From: a virus
Reading direction: 5' to 3' (one strand)
DNA length: 20,766 bases
IMG/VR virus record: IMGVR_UViG_3300044846_002548
Location: 1-20,766 of that record
The notes beneath the pieces are model-generated. The model saw only the letters and a list, made by a program, of their open reading frames with translations, was not told the origin of the DNA and made no database searches. The number at the start of each line of letters is the position of its first letter. Position 1 is the first letter of the stretch. The translations under genes were made by a program, and so were the position numbers. Positions 8,210 through 16,592 of the stretch are shown here, in pieces.

Positions 8210-11200
8210 TAAAATGTCTTTTTATCGTTAAATGAAGTGTTATCGTTATTTATATTAACGGATGAATATAAATTCCTAATAAAATCTTCCTGTGTAATAG
8301 TTCCGCCAGATGTAACAAAATTAGCATTTCTTTCTAATCCTTTAACTGCCTTACCATTTGAATCTTGAGGATTATAATTTTTATAACTAAGGTAATTTGG
8401 TCCGTTTATGATTAAATCAAAAGCCTTTGTTGTTTCTTCTTTTTCTAAGTTAAAAATTGTTGAGTATTCTTCAACCCTATCAGTAATTACAGTATTAATT
8501 ATTTCCGTTTGTCCTGTACTAATATTTTTCTTTAAATTATTTATAAAATTTTGTTTTTTATTAGTGTCAAGTATGTCATTTGAAAATAGAGTATAACAAA
8601 CATTTGTTGCTCCTGAAGAATTCATAGATGAAAAAGTTTCAAAAAATACATCGGGTGCTTCGGAAACACCAAAACTAATAAATTTAGTGGTCAAAGTATT
8701 CATGTATCCTGTGAAATTAGCCGTGGTAGTTGTATAATCAGAAACTAATTTTACCATAGAATCCCCCCCACTTTCAGTAGCGCCAGTTAAAGTCACACCA
8801 GTTAATACATATATTTTAACAGATTTGTCCGCTAATATTTTACCATCGGTTAATGTTGATACAACGTCTAATTTTCTTAGTGTTTGTAAGAAATTAACTT
8901 GATTGGTTGCAAATTCATTTATTTGTGACCCTAGCGAAGCAAAACCATTATTAACTTTTTCGTCTATTAAATTTTTGTAATTATTTTTAATAATATCCAA
9001 ATCAACTGATTTTACATTTTTGTTTTTTAAATTAAAAATTATTAATTCAGTTTCACCATCTATAAATTCTTTTAATTTTGCCCCAACATTTGTTAGTAAT
9101 TCTTTCCAATTATCACTTCTTCCAAAAATTTCAAATTCTGTTTTACCCGAATTTAAATTATTAGAATATCCTGTTGAAAACAATCTGTTTGTTTTTACTT
9201 GTTTGTAAACACCATAATTAAAATCAGTAATAGTTTTTTGTATAAACCCTGTGAATGATTCAAAATATCCACTTTGTCCATCAATATATGAATCAAATAT
9301 TGTTTTATATGATATTTTACCCGTTTGAATTCCGCTAGGGTCAGGATTATTTTCAAGTATAGTACCAATTACTTCAGCTCCTTCATTTTTAGGGATATTA
9401 TTAACATCACTTATTGTTGATAGTGGTTCATTGTTTAAGATAGAATTTAATAGTTCATTATCAATTGCTGTGGTATCTTCAGTAATGTCCGCTCTTTCAT
9501 CATACATTTCAGTATTTGCATAAAAGTTGAATGACAATGCATTTTGTAGTTTTGATATTGGCTCTTTAAGACCATGTCCACCAATCATTGAAAATCCCAA
9601 AGAAACATTCACAATCATAGGTTGAACTCCGATTCCTTCTGGATTAAAATCTAAAGTTTCATATTTAAAAGTTAAACTATTGGGTACTATTTTACAGTTG
9701 TAAAAATCACCAATTCTTAAAATCAGAATTGGAGGTGTTCCAAAATTTGTATTATAAGCATCATTATAAACTTTTTCACCATTTTCACCAATACTTGGTA
9801 CTGTTCTTCCAGGTCTAACACATTGATTTAAAAATGTTAATCTAGAATTAAAACCTTCAGGTGTAATTGAGTGAAAAGCAGGATTAAAAAATTTAATTTT
9901 TTCTTTTATTGAATCAAAAAAGAATGGAGTGTCTTGAATTATTGTTTCAAAATAATCATATTCTGTCATTAACTCCCTAATAATACGTTTACTTAAACTT
10001 TTCTTGTATTTGTCAGGAATGTTAGTTGTTGGATTATTAACAGGGTTACCAATTAATGAAGCCTGATTTGGAGTTGAATTTGCAGTTTGGTTAGAACCTT
10101 GTGGTTCAGGTGTTGGAGGTGTTACTGTAATATTACTAATTACTGTAGACGCACAAGCAAATGATGACGTTACACCTGTCGGACTAGGGTCATAATTGTC
10201 AGGACAAATAACATTAATTAATCCTTCAGAATTTTGTACATTAATGTTACTTTCAACAGTAGATGAAAATTCTAAAGTTAATTTTTGATTATCCAAATAT
10301 TTTTGTAAACTGTCTCCATTTTCATAAAAAAATTCACCAAAAAATTGTTTTATTGATGTTTCCATATCTGATGTAGATATGGTTGTTTTTGCAGGGGTTA
10401 ATACTATTTTAACGGTTGAGCCAGCATCTGTTTTTTCTGCAACATTTTTTCTAATATCTTGTAATTTTAAAAAATCTGCATCAACATTTGCAGCAAGAGT
10501 TAATTGACTAATTTCGGTTAAATAATTACGAGTATTTTCTTCAACGTATTGGTATGATTCGTTATTTAGAACACTTGTGTCAGGTGCAGGATTAAAATAA
10601 AATCTAGTATTTTGGTACCCATCAATTTTATTAGTATCATCATTTGATGTTGGATTATTATTTGATGGAGGTATTTCAGACGCAACTGCCGCAATATCAT
10701 CTTGACTTGATTTATTACTTGCTAAAATTTCTTGATACAATTCGTTTAGCGTACTAAACTTAACAGTATTGAATTTTCTAGCCAACTCATAAATGTCATA
10801 CTTTTTACATCCAGCAAAAAATGAATTAACCACTTGGTTAGTTGTAAAACTATCTTGTTTTTGTAGTTCTTTATCAACAATTAAATTTAAAACCGAAGGA
10901 TGGTCAACAATAATTTTAAAACTAATATTACCACTTCTTTTTGTATTTTGATACGTAAATATTGGTTCGGGTCTACCTATAAAATTAGTTTCATGAAATT
11001 GTGGAGTACTTCCATCATCAAATGTTAATTCATATGGAGGGAACCACATTATTCTTCCACCATTAGCACCTTTCTCACACGCAGGTAAATCTTCATATTC
11101 AGGTGAGTTTTTCCAAGCTAAGTTTTCAATTGAAAACATATATTTTTTAACTTTCCTGTTTGGTCCTTCCCCAACTATATTTGTGGAACCGACACCCCTG

Positions 11201-12936
11201 ATTGGTGCAATATTTAAATTGTAAGTACTGTCTAAAACAGAATAAGAAAATCTTCTTAGATTACCATTTGTTTCACCACCACTTGTATTTGCAACTGTTG
11301 ACTGTAAATTAGAATACGTAAAATATGGTATATCTTTAGTAAAAACCCTACCGTATTCAGTACCTACTTCAACCCCACTTCTATTAACATATTTTTTAAC
11401 TTTTGAACCTTTTGTAATTTCTTTATATCCATCATCAAAAACTTTAGATAATTGATTAATTGCATTACCAACATGTGATAATCTATCCTTACCTTTTTTA
11501 GGTGTGGAATTAACCAATCTTTGTGTTTGGTCTAAAATAGAGCCAGGTCTAAAAGCCGCGTTTGTTGATTCTGAAGCTTCTAAACTAGAACCAACTAATC
11601 TATACGATGGTGAAGTACCAAATAGTTCACCACCTTCACCCTGAAATTTACCGGCTTCATTTTTTAATTCATTATTAACCCAAGTAAAACCACCGTCATT
11701 TCTTGGTTGGTCAGTGTAAGCAGCACCAGCTAATCCAAATTGGAAATTACTTATTTGGTCACCTTCATAAAGTTTACCTAATTTATCAGGTCCGTAAACA
11801 GGTGTTTGAGTTGTATTACCCCAAGCGTCAATCGGAACTTTATCAGGAGGTGATGTTATTTGTGATATTTCATTAGTTTCACCACCAACATAATAAGTTC
11901 CAATATTGTTGTCACGATTAAATACGTTGTCAATAAATTCGCCAACTTGTGTTCTATTTAAATCATAAGCCGGTTTATATCTGTTATAACTTATAGAATT
12001 AAATAACACAGATTTTTGACCACTACCCGTATTTGCCAAAAACTTTACAGATGGATTTTCATTGTTCTGTAATTTAGTTGCTAATTTACCAAGCCTTGTT
12101 CCTTCAAAAAATTGACCTAATTTACTTTTTTGATTTTGAGGGTCTGTAAAATAATTTCCTTCTATTGGGGATGCGGGTATGTATGTCCCCGAAATTTTTT
12201 GTAGTAAAAATGCCGCTTGGTCAAAAACCCCGTCGGGTACTGTAATTGTATAATTTTTATATATTACCGGTTGTTCCCCTGAAGCTAATAACGCAGCGTC
12301 AAATGGATTTGAAAACGCTTGTAGATTTACCCTACCAATTGTCTGCCTTTGTATTTCAGCGTTAACCCTTTGTTGGAAGGTTTCCCTTAAAAAAGTTAAT
12401 GATAATTGTTGTAAATATGAATCCGTACTTGTTGTGGTTCCATTTAAAACGTCGTATACATTATATTCCCCACTAACAAATTGAGGATAACTAACATTAA
12501 TATCTTTATTTAAAATATTATCAGTTACAAAGTATAATGCATTATATCCGCCGTCAGGTATAAACCTGTTTTTAGTTTCTAATAAATGAAGAATTTCAGT
12601 ATTAATTTCAGTCCCAACAACATTATATTGTCCCCTAACCCCAACACCATCAAATAAAGAAACCGTATTAATTAATTCACCTGCGTCAACAAAATCTGTA
12701 GTCGCATATAAATTTAATATTGTACCTAATTCCGCTTCAGTTCTTAATTCATTACTAATGTCTTCTTGATTTACCGGAGATAAATCTCTTTGCACAATAA
12801 CATTTGGTCTGTAAGGTTCAGATTTATAATTTAATGTCCTGTAAGGTGTTAGATTTCTAACCAATAAATCATTTCTAAACTTGTCAGAAGGTCTAGCAAA
12901 AAAACTATTTGGACTTTTTGGTAAATTTGAAGGCAT
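8209..12936 (-). CDS. Large tail/baseplate structural protein (1575 aa), possibly tube initiator-like
   Basis: The first 600 residues are a Pro/Asn/Tyr-rich region without a recognised domain. Residues about 628-680 ('RIMWFPPYELTFDDGS', 'NFIGRPEPIFTYQNTKRSG', then 'IIVDHPS') form a beta-rich module found in large myovirus tail proteins. A Ser/Asn/Pro/Gln linker follows at about 930-965. A second module at about 1065-1150 ('ILILRIGDFYNCKIVPNSL', 'GIGVQPMIVNVSLGFSMIGG', 'NFYANTEMYDERAD') has a similar strand pattern and resembles tube-like or baseplate-tube junction domains (T4 gp48/gp54 type). The C-terminal 350 residues are Asn/Thr/Lys-rich and unrecognised. It lies between tape measure and gp53-like gene, where the hub and tube-initiator genes are expected. 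A role as platform for tube growth is inferred from pattern and position. The ATG at 12936 follows a perfect hairpin and no Shine-Dalgarno sequence. Confidence 0.7.
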   Translation of the reverse strand: MPSNLPKSPNSFFARPSDKFRNDLLVRNLTPYRTLNYKSEPYRPNVIVQRDLSPVNQEDISNELRTEAELGTILNLYATTDFVDAGELINTVSLFDGVGVRGQYNVVGTEINTEILHLLETKNRFIPDGGYNALYFVTDNILNKDINVSYPQFVSGEYNVYDVLNGTTTSTDSYLQQLSLTFLRETFQQRVNAEIQRQTIGRVNLQAFSNPFDAALLASGEQPVIYKNYTITVPDGVFDQAAFLLQKISGTYIPASPIEGNYFTDPQNQKSKLGQFFEGTRLGKLATKLQNNENPSVKFLANTGSGQKSVLFNSISYNRYKPAYDLNRTQVGEFIDNVFNRDNNIGTYYVGGETNEISQITSPPDKVPIDAWGNTTQTPVYGPDKLGKLYEGDQISNFQFGLAGAAYTDQPRNDGGFTWVNNELKNEAGKFQGEGGELFGTSPSYRLVGSSLEASESTNAAFRPGSILDQTQRLVNSTPKKGKDRLSHVGNAINQLSKVFDDGYKEITKGSKVKKYVNRSGVEVGTEYGRVFTKDIPYFTYSNLQSTVANTSGGETNGNLRRFSYSVLDSTYNLNIAPIRGVGSTNIVGEGPNRKVKKYMFSIENLAWKNSPEYEDLPACEKGANGGRIMWFPPYELTFDDGSTPQFHETNFIGRPEPIFTYQNTKRSGNISFKIIVDHPSVLNLIVDKELQKQDSFTTNQVVNSFFAGCKKYDIYELARKFNTVKFSTLNELYQEILASNKSSQDDIAAVASEIPPSNNNPTSNDDTNKIDGYQNTRFYFNPAPDTSVLNNESYQYVEENTRNYLTEISQLTLAANVDADFLKLQDIRKNVAEKTDAGSTVKIVLTPAKTTISTSDMETSIKQFFGEFFYENGDSLQKYLDNQKLTLEFSSTVESNINVQNSEGLINVICPDNYDPSPTGVTSSFACASTVISNITVTPPTPEPQGSNQTANSTPNQASLIGNPVNNPTTNIPDKYKKSLSKRIIRELMTEYDYFETIIQDTPFFFDSIKEKIKFFNPAFHSITPEGFNSRLTFLNQCVRPGRTVPSIGENGEKVYNDAYNTNFGTPPILILRIGDFYNCKIVPNSLTFKYETLDFNPEGIGVQPMIVNVSLGFSMIGGHGLKEPISKLQNALSFNFYANTEMYDERADITEDTTAIDNELLNSILNNEPLSTISDVNNIPKNEGAEVIGTILENNPDPSGIQTGKISYKTIFDSYIDGQSGYFESFTGFIQKTITDFNYGVYKQVKTNRLFSTGYSNNLNSGKTEFEIFGRSDNWKELLTNVGAKLKEFIDGETELIIFNLKNKNVKSVDLDIIKNNYKNLIDEKVNNGFASLGSQINEFATNQVNFLQTLRKLDVVSTLTDGKILADKSVKIYVLTGVTLTGATESGGDSMVKLVSDYTTTTANFTGYMNTLTTKFISFGVSEAPDVFFETFSSMNSSGATNVCYTLFSNDILDTNKKQNFINNLKKNISTGQTEIINTVITDRVEEYSTIFNLEKEETTKAFDLIINGPNYLSYKNYNPQDSNGKAVKGLERNANFVTSGGTITQEDFIRNLYSSVNINNDNTSFNDKKTF

Positions 12937-12960
12937 TTTCTATTTTTATATAAATAGAAA
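12937..12960 (-). repeat. Perfect inverted repeat directly before the 1575-aa gene start
   Basis: On the minus strand TTTCTATTT and AAATAGAAA form a 9-bp perfect stem around the 6-base loop ATATAA. The last base of the stem is immediately followed by the ATG at 12936. There is no trailing U-tract, so it is not an ordinary terminator. It could be a translational control hairpin, an mRNA end-stabilising element, or a protein-binding dyad. It overlaps a TATTTATA octamer (12956-12949). Confidence 0.5.
12949..12956 (-). promoter_or_regulatory. TATTTATA junction element upstream of the 1575-aa gene
   Basis: The octamer lies 12 bases before the ATG at 12936 and is part of the 9-bp inverted repeat there. 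It is one of four exact copies that I found by eye, all just upstream of gene starts. The role is unknown. Confidence 0.35.
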
Positions 12961-12972
12961 CATTTTATTTTT

Positions 12973-14988
12973 TTAAACTTTCTTAACCCCCGTTGGTAAA
13001 GTTAAGTCCATTCTATTTTTAATTGTGTTGATAATTAATTCAGGGCTTTTTTCAATCTGTGTTTTAATTGCTTCCGCCATTTGTTGCGTAACACCAGGAG
13101 CGTCAATTTTTAAAGTTAACGTCATATCACCACTAACGTTTGTATTATTATTAACATTAGCCGTTGTTCCACCAGTCTTTAATTGTTCTTGTGTAAATGA
13201 TGATAAAGCTGTTTTTGTATCTTCAACATTAGTTGGTTGTTTAGGTGGTAACATTTTTGTCCCTCCAAGAACTAAATCACCTTCATTTAATTTACCTATT
13301 TGTCCATTTACCGCAATAAAGTCATCAATATCAAAAACAGATTTAAGTACACTAACAATTGAATTTGCCGCGGTTGAAAACCCAGGAAAAAATGTTTCCA
13401 TAGCTTTAGATAAACTAGTCATATCAGTAATTCCACCTTCTTTAATTGGGTTTACGACTAATTTATTTAACAAGTCAACAGTCCCACTATTACTAGCGTT
13501 TATTGATTCCATTGCCTTAACTAAATCACCATTCATTAAATAATCTGCAGCTTCAGCCAATTTTTCACTTGAGCTATCAAGAATTTGAAAATTTGCTTTC
13601 ATTTCACTAGCAGAATACGGTTTAGTTGCTTCGCCAAAAGTATCAGTAACTCTTTTGTTAACACCTTTTAGAAAATCATCCGCACCTTTAGAACCGGCAG
13701 CCAATGTTGCAATTCCCATATTTAAAGCTTCTAATTGTTTTAAACTTCGTTCCGCGTATCCTAATTGGTCAACCGCAATGTCTTGCATTGATTTCCCCAT
13801 CATTTCTTTTTGGTTATCTAAAAACGACTTTAAACTTTCTTGACTTTTTCCTAATTCACTAAATGCCTTATCTTGTACTTCACCTTTTTCATCTTTAAAT
13901 TTAACAAAATATTCCATTTTGCCGGTCTTTTCATTTTTCTTCAATTCAGCCATTTGAGCAATTTGTTGTTTTTGCTCATCTGAAAAATCTAAACCATCAA
14001 AACTTATTTGTGACATTTTTTCTTTTAACTTGGCACCTTCAATACTCATTTTAGTTAGGTTTTCATAACTAACACCAATTTCTTTACTTATTTGCATTAA
14101 TTCACGTCTAGACCCCGGCATTATATTAAAGGTCTTTGTTTTTTCATCAAAATAAGTGTATTTTTCAGTAAGCTTAGCTAATTCATTTTGTAATTCGGGC
14201 ACATTATTTTGAGCCATATCCATTAACTTTAATGGGTCAGCCAAAGCGCTAGATGATGCTCCTAATCTTTGAAATGCGGATGCAACTTCAATTGCCTTTT
14301 CAGGTGATAATAAATCTTCTGCTAAACTAAAAACTTGGGTCATATCAATTCTTAATGCCGCAGATTTTGCTGCCATTTCAGCAAGTCCTTTGACACCACC
14401 AGGAAAACCAAATTTATTCATTTTTTCTAAATTTGAAACAACTAAATTAGAAACCGCTTGAGCGTTAACACCCATAGATGTTGAAGTTTCTAAAACTGTT
14501 TTCATTTCTTCAGATATTTGACTAGTTTCCCTACCTATGTCACTAAATGCTGATTGTAGAGCTCCGGCAGATTGTCCTGTAACTTTAGATGTTGCGTTAA
14601 TGTCAGCAATAATTTCACCTGACACCATAGCATTTTTATTGGTTGTTTTTAATATTTCTTGAGCGACCGCCAATCCGGTTTCCGCATCACCACCTGCTTT
14701 AATAATATCAATTGCCGCAGTGGCCAATTCTCTTTTTAAGATTAAAGAAGAATTACTTGTCAAACCCATGTTCCTAACTAAGGAAGCTGCCCGTTTGTCC
14801 ATTTTAATAATTTCTTCAGTGGCATTTGACAGTGAACCTGCTATTGATACCGCAACACTAGCAGCACCACCCAAAGCACTTATTAATTTAGATGTGTCAG
14901 TAACTTGTTTGTTAGGGTCAAGAGCCTCTTTGGCACTAGATATTATGTTTTTACCTTTATCCCCTGTCGCTTGAAAGAAAAATCCCAT
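12973..14988 (-). CDS. Tail tape measure protein
   Basis: A 671-residue protein directly after the tail assembly chaperone, the classic place for a tape measure. It is Ala/Ser/Lys-rich and mostly helical. It has a hydrophobic glycine/alanine stretch near 39-57 ('GGAASVAVSIAGSLSNA') and long amphipathic helices with repeated 'TSKVTGQSAGALQSAFSD'-type segments (about 130-150). The C-terminal part is Thr/Asn/Gly-rich (from about 590) with 'LNEGDLVLGG', often seen at tape measure ends. At roughly 1.5 angstrom per residue its length predicts a tail of about 100 nm, close to T4 (gp29, 590 aa). It starts 20 bases after the stop of the out-of-frame chaperone extension and is followed by a 36-base gap. 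No catalytic domain was seen. Confidence 0.8.
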   Translation of the reverse strand: MGFFFQATGDKGKNIISSAKEALDPNKQVTDTSKLISALGGAASVAVSIAGSLSNATEEIIKMDKRAASLVRNMGLTSNSSLILKRELATAAIDIIKAGGDAETGLAVAQEILKTTNKNAMVSGEIIADINATSKVTGQSAGALQSAFSDIGRETSQISEEMKTVLETSTSMGVNAQAVSNLVVSNLEKMNKFGFPGGVKGLAEMAAKSAALRIDMTQVFSLAEDLLSPEKAIEVASAFQRLGASSSALADPLKLMDMAQNNVPELQNELAKLTEKYTYFDEKTKTFNIMPGSRRELMQISKEIGVSYENLTKMSIEGAKLKEKMSQISFDGLDFSDEQKQQIAQMAELKKNEKTGKMEYFVKFKDEKGEVQDKAFSELGKSQESLKSFLDNQKEMMGKSMQDIAVDQLGYAERSLKQLEALNMGIATLAAGSKGADDFLKGVNKRVTDTFGEATKPYSASEMKANFQILDSSSEKLAEAADYLMNGDLVKAMESINASNSGTVDLLNKLVVNPIKEGGITDMTSLSKAMETFFPGFSTAANSIVSVLKSVFDIDDFIAVNGQIGKLNEGDLVLGGTKMLPPKQPTNVEDTKTALSSFTQEQLKTGGTTANVNNNTNVSGDMTLTLKIDAPGVTQQMAEAIKTQIEKSPELIINTIKNRMDLTLPTGVKKV

Positions 14989-14991
14989 GTA

Positions 14992-14999
14992 TATAAATA
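14992..14999 (-). promoter_or_regulatory. TATTTATA junction element before the tape measure start
   Basis: An exact copy of the octamer sits only 3 bases before the ATG at 14988, in the 20-base gap after the chaperone extension. This closeness would leave no leader if it were a promoter core, so a role in the mRNA is equally possible. Confidence 0.3.
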
Positions 15000-15008
15000 A
15001 TTGAAAGT

Positions 15009-15161
15009 TTAATTTGTTTCCCTACTTTCAATTATTTTTCCGATAATATATTTTCTTTGGTAGGTAGGTATCTTCATAAAATCAGAATATCCCATATGTA
15101 ACCTAGATGAAAGAATAATATATTCATCTAATAATATCTGAACGTAATCAGAAGAAAGGGC
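15009..15161 (-). CDS. Out-of-frame extension of the tail assembly chaperone (gpT-like), read by +1 frameshift
   Basis: In the +1 frame relative to the chaperone, 50 codons run from GCC at 15161 to TAA at 15011-15009. The product starts 'ALSSDYVQILLDEYIILSSR' and continues 'LHMGYSDFMKIPTYQRKYII'. This is a short helical protein with the 'HM-x-x-S-D-F-M-x-I-P-x-x-x-R' pattern seen in C-terminal parts of tail assembly chaperones. The frame has no ATG before a methionine 23 residues in, but it overlaps the end of the upstream gene, so entry by frameshift fits best; TTG starts at 15179 or 15173 are an alternative. The fused product would have 296 residues (246 + 50). Position directly before the tape measure matches the G/GT arrangement of lambda and many other tailed phages. 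Confidence 0.72.
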   Translation of the reverse strand, partial: ALSSDYVQILLDEYIILSSRLHMGYSDFMKIPTYQRKYIIGKIIESRETN

Positions 15162-15900
15162 GAAAAAAGTCAACCCCAAAGGAAACTTGAACTGTTACCT
15201 TTTCTCCTGATGGGGCTATTACTTGTCTTTTTAGGTCTAATCCTGGTTCTATATCATTTAAGAAATCTCTAATGAATTTAGAATCAGATATTGGTAGTGT
15301 GTCAATAAATTTAGATATTGTTTCTTTAGATTGATTACCATTAACTTCTTGTATCTGTTTCATCAATCTCCACGTGATTTTTGGAGTAACCATTCCTTTT
15401 GGGTAAGATTCTTCCATTTTGGTGAGTTCTTTTGTTTCCCCATAGGTTAGGATTTTTAATTTAACAGACGCTCCACTTTTTGGTAATTGTACATCATAAA
15501 ACCCATTTTCATTTGGTTTTTGATTTATTTTTTTAAAATCAAGTTCAGACAAATCAAGTGTTGTTTCAAATTCTTTTCTTGTCACAGGGTCAATAACAGA
15601 CAACGTATAGTCATACCCAAAAGAAGTATTCCTTAAAAATATCATAACAGCTTCAACATCGCCAGGTATCATTTCATCAATTTTAATATCTGGTTCATAA
15701 ATTTTACTTCTTAGTAAATTTGTAATAATATTTTCTAAAGAATTACTAGATAATGTTGCAAGTATATTTTCATCGGATGCGGTAAGAAATCCAACCTTAA
15801 TTGACTTCTTTTTATTTTTATAAAAAATACCTTCACTAGGTAATGTAACAACATCGTGAGGTAAATTAAAATTTTCTTGTCCTGCTATTTTTTCATCCAT
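15148..15900 (-). CDS. gp26: Tail assembly chaperone / T4 gp26-like baseplate protein
   Basis: A 250-residue protein with the T4_baseplate family start pattern 'VVTLPSEGIFY' (about 17-27), then 'VGFLTASDENIL' (about 37-48), alternating helices and strands, and a C-terminal beta part ending 'SFGVDFFRPFF'. T4 gp26 (208 aa) and gp51 carry this kind of domain and act in hub assembly. In many phages the protein just before the tape measure is the chaperone that coats it until the tube forms, so a chaperone role is inferred. The zinc-type cysteines of some relatives are absent. An out-of-frame extension follows without its own good start, so two products (250 and 296 aa) are likely. The gene begins 50 bases after the tube terminator, so it needs its own promoter or readthrough. 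Confidence 0.72.
   Translation of the reverse strand: MDEKIAGQENFNLPHDVVTLPSEGIFYKNKKKSIKVGFLTASDENILATLSSNSLENIITNLLRSKIYEPDIKIDEMIPGDVEAVMIFLRNTSFGYDYTLSVIDPVTRKEFETTLDLSELDFKKINQKPNENGFYDVQLPKSGASVKLKILTYGETKELTKMEESYPKGMVTPKITWRLMKQIQEVNGNQSKETISKFIDTLPISDSKFIRDFLNDIEPGLDLKRQVIAPSGEKVTVQVSFGVDFFRPFF
15159..15168 (-). other. Probable +1 ribosomal frameshift site (UUU UUU C GCC)
   Basis: In frame 0 the codons are GAC UUU UUU CGC CCU. If the tRNA-Phe on the second UUU (15165-15163) slips forward one base it pairs with UUC, a perfect match for its GAA anticodon; the next codon is then GCC of the extension. The frame-0 codon CGC is likely rare in this AT-rich genome, so a slow A-site would favour slipping. 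Frame 0 ends only four codons further at TGA (15150-15148). A homopolymer miscall in the A6 run is the main alternative. Confidence 0.6.
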
Positions 15901-15950
15901 ATTAATATATTTTTAATCAGCATAGTTAATTTTTTTTATTTGTAAATAAA

Positions 15951-15972
15951 AAAACCCACATAAGTGGGTTTT
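15951..15972 (-). terminator. Intrinsic terminator after the tail tube gene
   Basis: The minus-strand RNA folds AAAACCCAC / GTGGGUUUU as a perfect 9-bp stem around the loop UUAU, followed by UUUAUUUA. It lies 22 bases after the tube stop (15995), exactly where transcription of an abundant structural gene would be closed. Confidence 0.88.
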
Positions 15973-15994
15973 GATTTTTAATATATTTTGAGTA

Positions 15995-16483
15995 TTAATA
16001 AAGTAATACACAATAGTCAGGTCTTAAAGTTGCCGAAATATCCGCTAGTCCATCGTCACCATAACCTAAAGAACCAAAATCAACATCGGTTAAGAATGTG
16101 TTAATTAATTTCCATTTTTCAATTACAACACCTGTTGGGTCTAACATTTCCAAATCTAAATCTTTTTTATAACCCGCAGCGTATCCCATACGACCAGTTA
16201 CTGATTCTGCATGTAGACGAACCCATTCCATTAAAGCTTGAGCGGCTGATGGACCAATAGGGTCACGGAATTTAACAGTTATAGAACCCCATTCATACAT
16301 ACCAGCGACATATCTCTTAGTATTTAAAAATGGAATATCTTTTGAAGCAATTGTGATTTTTGGTCTTGATGCCGTTTCAACAAACCATTCATTAATACCC
16401 AACTCGGATGGAAATCTAAGTATAAACCTGTTTTTCTTTTTAGGCTCATAAGGTATCGGCATTTTCATTAGTAAATCAGCCAT
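15995..16483 (-). CDS. gp19: Tail tube protein, T4 gp19-like
   Basis: At 162 residues it matches T4 gp19 (163 aa) in size. Family patterns seen: an N-terminal 'KKNRFILRF' strand, 'WFVETASRPKITI' (about 33-45), 'AGMYEWGSITVKFRDPIGPS' (about 60-79) and a helix 'AAQALMEWVRLHAESVTGRM' (80-99). A 'DLDLEMLDPTGVVIEKWKL' strand pair follows, then a terminal strand 'LADISATLRPDYCVL'. The protein stacks in hexameric rings to form the tube through which DNA passes, surrounded by the sheath. It has an A-rich leader without a Shine-Dalgarno sequence and its own terminator downstream, in keeping with high expression. It lies between the HAD hydrolase and the chaperone. Confidence 0.9.
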   Translation of the reverse strand: MADLLMKMPIPYEPKKKNRFILRFPSELGINEWFVETASRPKITIASKDIPFLNTKRYVAGMYEWGSITVKFRDPIGPSAAQALMEWVRLHAESVTGRMGYAAGYKKDLDLEMLDPTGVVIEKWKLINTFLTDVDFGSLGYGDDGLADISATLRPDYCVLLY

Positions 16484-16592
16484 ATTTTTTTGTTTTTTTA
16501 ATTTCTTTTATTTTATTATAAATAGTAGGTGATGATTATTTTTTCTATTTACTTTGGTTTTTTTATTTTGATTATTGCAATACTAGCATTAA
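16484..16592 (-). promoter_or_regulatory. A-rich leader and probable promoter region of the tail tube gene
   Basis: This 109-base gap is strongly purine/A-rich in the sense strand. It holds an exact TATTTATA octamer (16524-16517), 33 bases before the ATG, set in a small dyad TATTT-N6-AAATA. No classical -35/-10 pair and no Shine-Dalgarno sequence are visible. The stretch just before the start is nearly all A, as in highly expressed Bacteroidota leaders. Promoter activity is inferred. Confidence 0.4.

Noticed and set aside
13025-13543. 172-codon open frame on the plus strand
   Set aside because: It is antisense to the tape measure gene, hydrophobic and cysteine-rich in a way expected from reverse-reading Ala/Ser/Thr-rich codons. 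There is no leader and no neighbouring plus-strand gene.
15012-15092. A separate small gene starting at the internal ATG of the chaperone extension
   Set aside because: It would yield only 28 residues and omit the conserved-looking helix before it. The open frame upstream overlapping the chaperone makes a frameshift, or a TTG start, more likely.
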